The notes under the pieces: model-generated | What the model was told of the DNA's origin: nothing | Database searches by the model: none | What the model saw: only the letters and a program-made list of their open reading frames with translations | Part shown: piece by piece, positions 62,142-64,000 of the stretch | Layout: every line of letters begins with the position of its first letter | How positions within the stretch are numbered: the first letter of the stretch is position 1 | Assembly: GCA_019455065.1 (NCBI GenBank) | Contig: JACFNC010000003.1 | Span: forward strand, 248,001-312,000 | Reading direction: 5' to 3' | Source of the DNA: Rhodospirillales bacterium | GTDB lineage: Bacteria; Pseudomonadota; Alphaproteobacteria; Rhodospirillales; Magnetospirillaceae | DNA: 64,000 nucleotides | Program-made: the position numbers and the translations under genes

Positions 62142-62436
62142 GTGGGCCTCCTGGCGGCAGGGTTATCGGTGGACGGGGAATCACTCCTTGGGGGGGCGGA
62201 ATTAGGGTGATTTGAATTCGCGTATTGATGTCGTTCCGGCGCACGCCCATGTCGGTCAGGATTCGGTCGTCGAGGCTATGCACCTCGGCCATTGCCCTGT
62301 GCACCTTGTAGGCCTGGAGGATCCCGGCCAGAGCCGGACGGATCGGCGCTACCGCTGCCGTAAGCATGGCGCCGATGGTGTGCGGAAGGGCGCCCCATTC
62401 GCTGGACGTCCAAGTCGGTCGGGTGTTCGTCAGCAA
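62134..62436 (-). CDS. DUF1127 protein
   Basis: 100 residues from a TTG at 62436, with AGGAGG 5 bases upstream. The DUF1127 core is AEVHSLDDRILTDMGVRRNDI. Such small Arg-rich proteins in Alphaproteobacteria can bind RNA and affect phosphate and carbon metabolism. The C-terminal Pro-rich tail (PPPQGVIPRPPITLPPGG) is an extension beyond the usual size. Translationally coupled to the ferritin-like gene. Confidence 0.8.
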   Translation of the reverse strand: MLTNTRPTWTSSEWGALPHTIGAMLTAAVAPIRPALAGILQAYKVHRAMAEVHSLDDRILTDMGVRRNDINTRIQITLIPPPQGVIPRPPITLPPGGPHA

Positions 62437-62561
62437 TGTGCCCTCCTGGGTGTGGTGCGGCGCGCCGTGGTCGGGTCGTCGGTCGGATCGTGCCGGCAGA
62501 CGATCAATCGGCCGTCATCGACACGGTCAAAGGAACGTGAAAAGCCGCTTGGGAGGACTGG

Positions 62562-64000
62562 ATGCTGAATTCGCAGGCCGAAGGAGCGGGCAGTCGATCA
62601 ATCACCGGGATGGAATTCAAGCTGCTTGGGCCGCTCGATATCGGGGGCGGGATAAGGCTGCCGACGCGCAAGGCCGAGGCCTTGCTCGCGTTCCTGGCCC
62701 TGCCGGCTGGGCGGCCGCATCGCCGAGACGCCCTCATGGGCCTGCTGTGGGGGATCGTGCCGAACGGCAGGCCCGGCACAGCCTGAGCCAGACGCTCTTC
62801 TCGTTGCGGAAGGCGGTGACGGCGCCTGAGAACGGGCCATCACCCATCGTGGTGGATGGCGACACGGTGATGCTGTCAGCGGGAAGCGCGGTAGTCGATG
62901 TCGAGCGCTTCGAGGCGTTGGCCGCGGCAGGCGAGGCGGAGCGCCTGGCCGAAGCGGCGGCGCTGTACCGCGGCGAACTTCTTCAGGGCTTCGGTCTGCG
63001 GGAATTGGCCTTTGAGGAGTGGCTGGCCACCGAGAGGAGCCGCGTGAAGGAGATGGCCCATCATTTGTTTCGGCGCTTGCTCGGGCACTACGAAACGGCC
63101 GGCGAACTCGACCGCGCCATTCAGGCGGCGGTTCGGCTCATCGGCATCGACCCGCTGCAGGAGGCCGCGCATCGGGCTTTGATGGGGCTTTACATGCGCC
63201 AGGGGCGGCATGCGGCGGCCCTGAGACAGTACGAGGTCTGCGCCCAGATTTTGCAGCGTGATCTGGGAGTCGACCCGGAGGCTGAGACCCGTGCGCTTCG
63301 GGCCGAGATCGTCAGGCGCCGCAGCGCCCGGTCGCCAACCCCGGGTTCCGCTCTGGCCGCGGAACACAAGTCGGCGCCGGTCGTGGTGGCGTCCGCCGCC
63401 TCAAATCATCCCCGGCCCGACATCGTACCCCCGATCGGACGTTCATCGGAAATGCAAACGCTCATCGGCCTTCTCGCGTCGATGCAACAGGGGGACCGGG
63501 CGGTGGTGTTCATCGTGGGGGAAGGGGGGATCGGAAAGTCCACTCTCGTTGACGCGTTCGTGGCGGCGGCACACAAGGCTTGTCCGGGGATTCTGGCCGG
63601 CCGGGGTCAATGCATCGATCATCGAGGCGGCGCCGAACCTTATCATCCGGTGCTCGACGCCCTGTCGACCCTGTGTCGGGAGCCCGGCGAATTCGTCGCG
63701 TGTCTGGAGGCCTATGCCCCGACGTGGGTCCCCCAGTTGCCCGTTCCGCCCGCAGTGCGGGCCCAAAACCTGCCCGTCGGGACCACTCAGGAGCGCATGC
63801 TGCGGGAGATGGTCTCGGCGCTCGAGGCCGCCGCCCTGGCACAACCGCTGCTGCTCGTTCTGGAGGATTTGCACTGGAGCGACTGCTCCACCCTCGACCT
63901 CGTCGAAGCGCTCGCCCGACGGCGCGGGCCCGCGCGCCTCATGCTCGTCGCCACCTATCGGCGAGCCGACGCAGCGATCCAGGCGAGTCCCGTTCAAACG
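62562..64000 (+). CDS. BTAD/AAA-type transcriptional regulator, frameshifted and truncated by the window
   Basis: From the ATG at 62562 (GGGAGG upstream) the frame reads an OmpR-like winged-helix start (MEFKLLGPLDIGGGIRLPTR, then KAEALLAFLAL, ALMGLLWG) and hits a stop at 62786. Inserting one G in the run at 62749-62753 restores WGDRAERQARHSLSQTLFSLRKAV and an open frame to the window edge. That frame holds a BTAD repeat domain (FEALAAAGEAERLAEAAALY to AETRALRAEI), then an AAA/STAND ATPase with VGEGGIGKSTLV (Walker A) and LLLVLEDLHWSD (Walker B). The order matches AfsR-like or adenylate-cyclase-like regulators. The frameshift could be a sequencing error. Confidence 0.8.

Noticed and set aside
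1-64000. CRISPR arrays, rRNA genes, insertion sequences, prophage
   Set aside because: No regularly spaced repeats, no rRNA motifs, and no transposase, integrase or phage structural proteins were seen.

Overview
The window is GC-rich, densely coded bacterial chromosome. Gene content points to an alphaproteobacterium, most likely of the Rhodospirillales type: rplM-rpsI followed by argC, an alaC-hom-glpX-recJ block, a class I PHA synthase, the SHP/diheme cytochrome c operon, NnrS, DUF1127, and the short palindromic intergenic repeats common in that class. No species can be named from the sequence. Genes are tightly packed, with many ATGA or TGATG overlaps, and there is no prophage, transposase or CRISPR array.

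Layout. 1-5.7 kb: the tail of a probable glycogen-debranching enzyme, a divergent FAD oxidoreductase / glutamine-synthetase-like pair (gamma-glutamyl-amine type), an MFS transporter, and a two-gene operon coupling a di-iron oxygen-binding ODP-family protein to a small soluble chemoreceptor-like protein behind an FNR-type box. 5.7-20.8 kb: housekeeping and carbon metabolism. This includes a CoA-binding domain fused to O-acetylhomoserine sulfhydrylase, an enoyl-CoA hydratase and thioesterase flanking a LiuR-like operator, L13/S9, ArgC, PhaC, the alaC-hom-glpX-recJ block and tRNA-Glu(TTC). 20.8-23.8 kb: a less GC-rich accessory patch 3' of the tRNA with a secreted unknown, an XRE/DUF1488-like regulator, a HigB/HigA-type toxin-antitoxin pair and an orphan Flp-like pilin. 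23.8-30.5 kb: DUF72 (frameshifted), a PiuC-like dioxygenase, a GH1 glucosidase, a YddA/SbmA-like ABC protein with a degenerate ATP site, and the diheme cytochrome / SHP / cytochrome b561 operon. 30.5-36.3 kb: a cobalamin-riboswitch-controlled uptake operon (TonB receptor, BtuF, BtuC, BtuD, dedicated TonB). 36.4-40.7 kb: MetV, MetF, an Fe-S protein and malate synthase G.

42.3-52.5 kb holds the most striking region. It is an ebo-type cluster, eboD-eboE-eboC-eboA-eboB on the plus strand. Facing it on the minus strand are isopentenyl-diphosphate isomerase, a cytochrome cL-like protein, a PQQ sugar dehydrogenase, an EboF-like phosphodiesterase, a TetR/COQ9-like regulator and PhhB. A sugar-phosphate cyclase, a UbiA-type prenyltransferase, an isoprenoid isomerase and a periplasmic phosphodiesterase-type enzyme side by side suggest a prenylated cyclitol-like metabolite. 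That function is inference.

52.6-64 kb: MsrA, two secreted proteins, a membrane-anchored CoxG, an MFS transporter, NnrS behind an FNR/DNR-like box, a SAM hydroxide adenosyltransferase, a metallo-beta-lactamase-fold hydrolase, a MATE pump, a ferritin-like protein with DUF1127, and a BTAD/AAA regulator that runs off the window and carries a one-base frameshift in a G run. Several genes (ODP, SHP, NnrS) suggest a cell tuned to low oxygen and nitrogen oxides.
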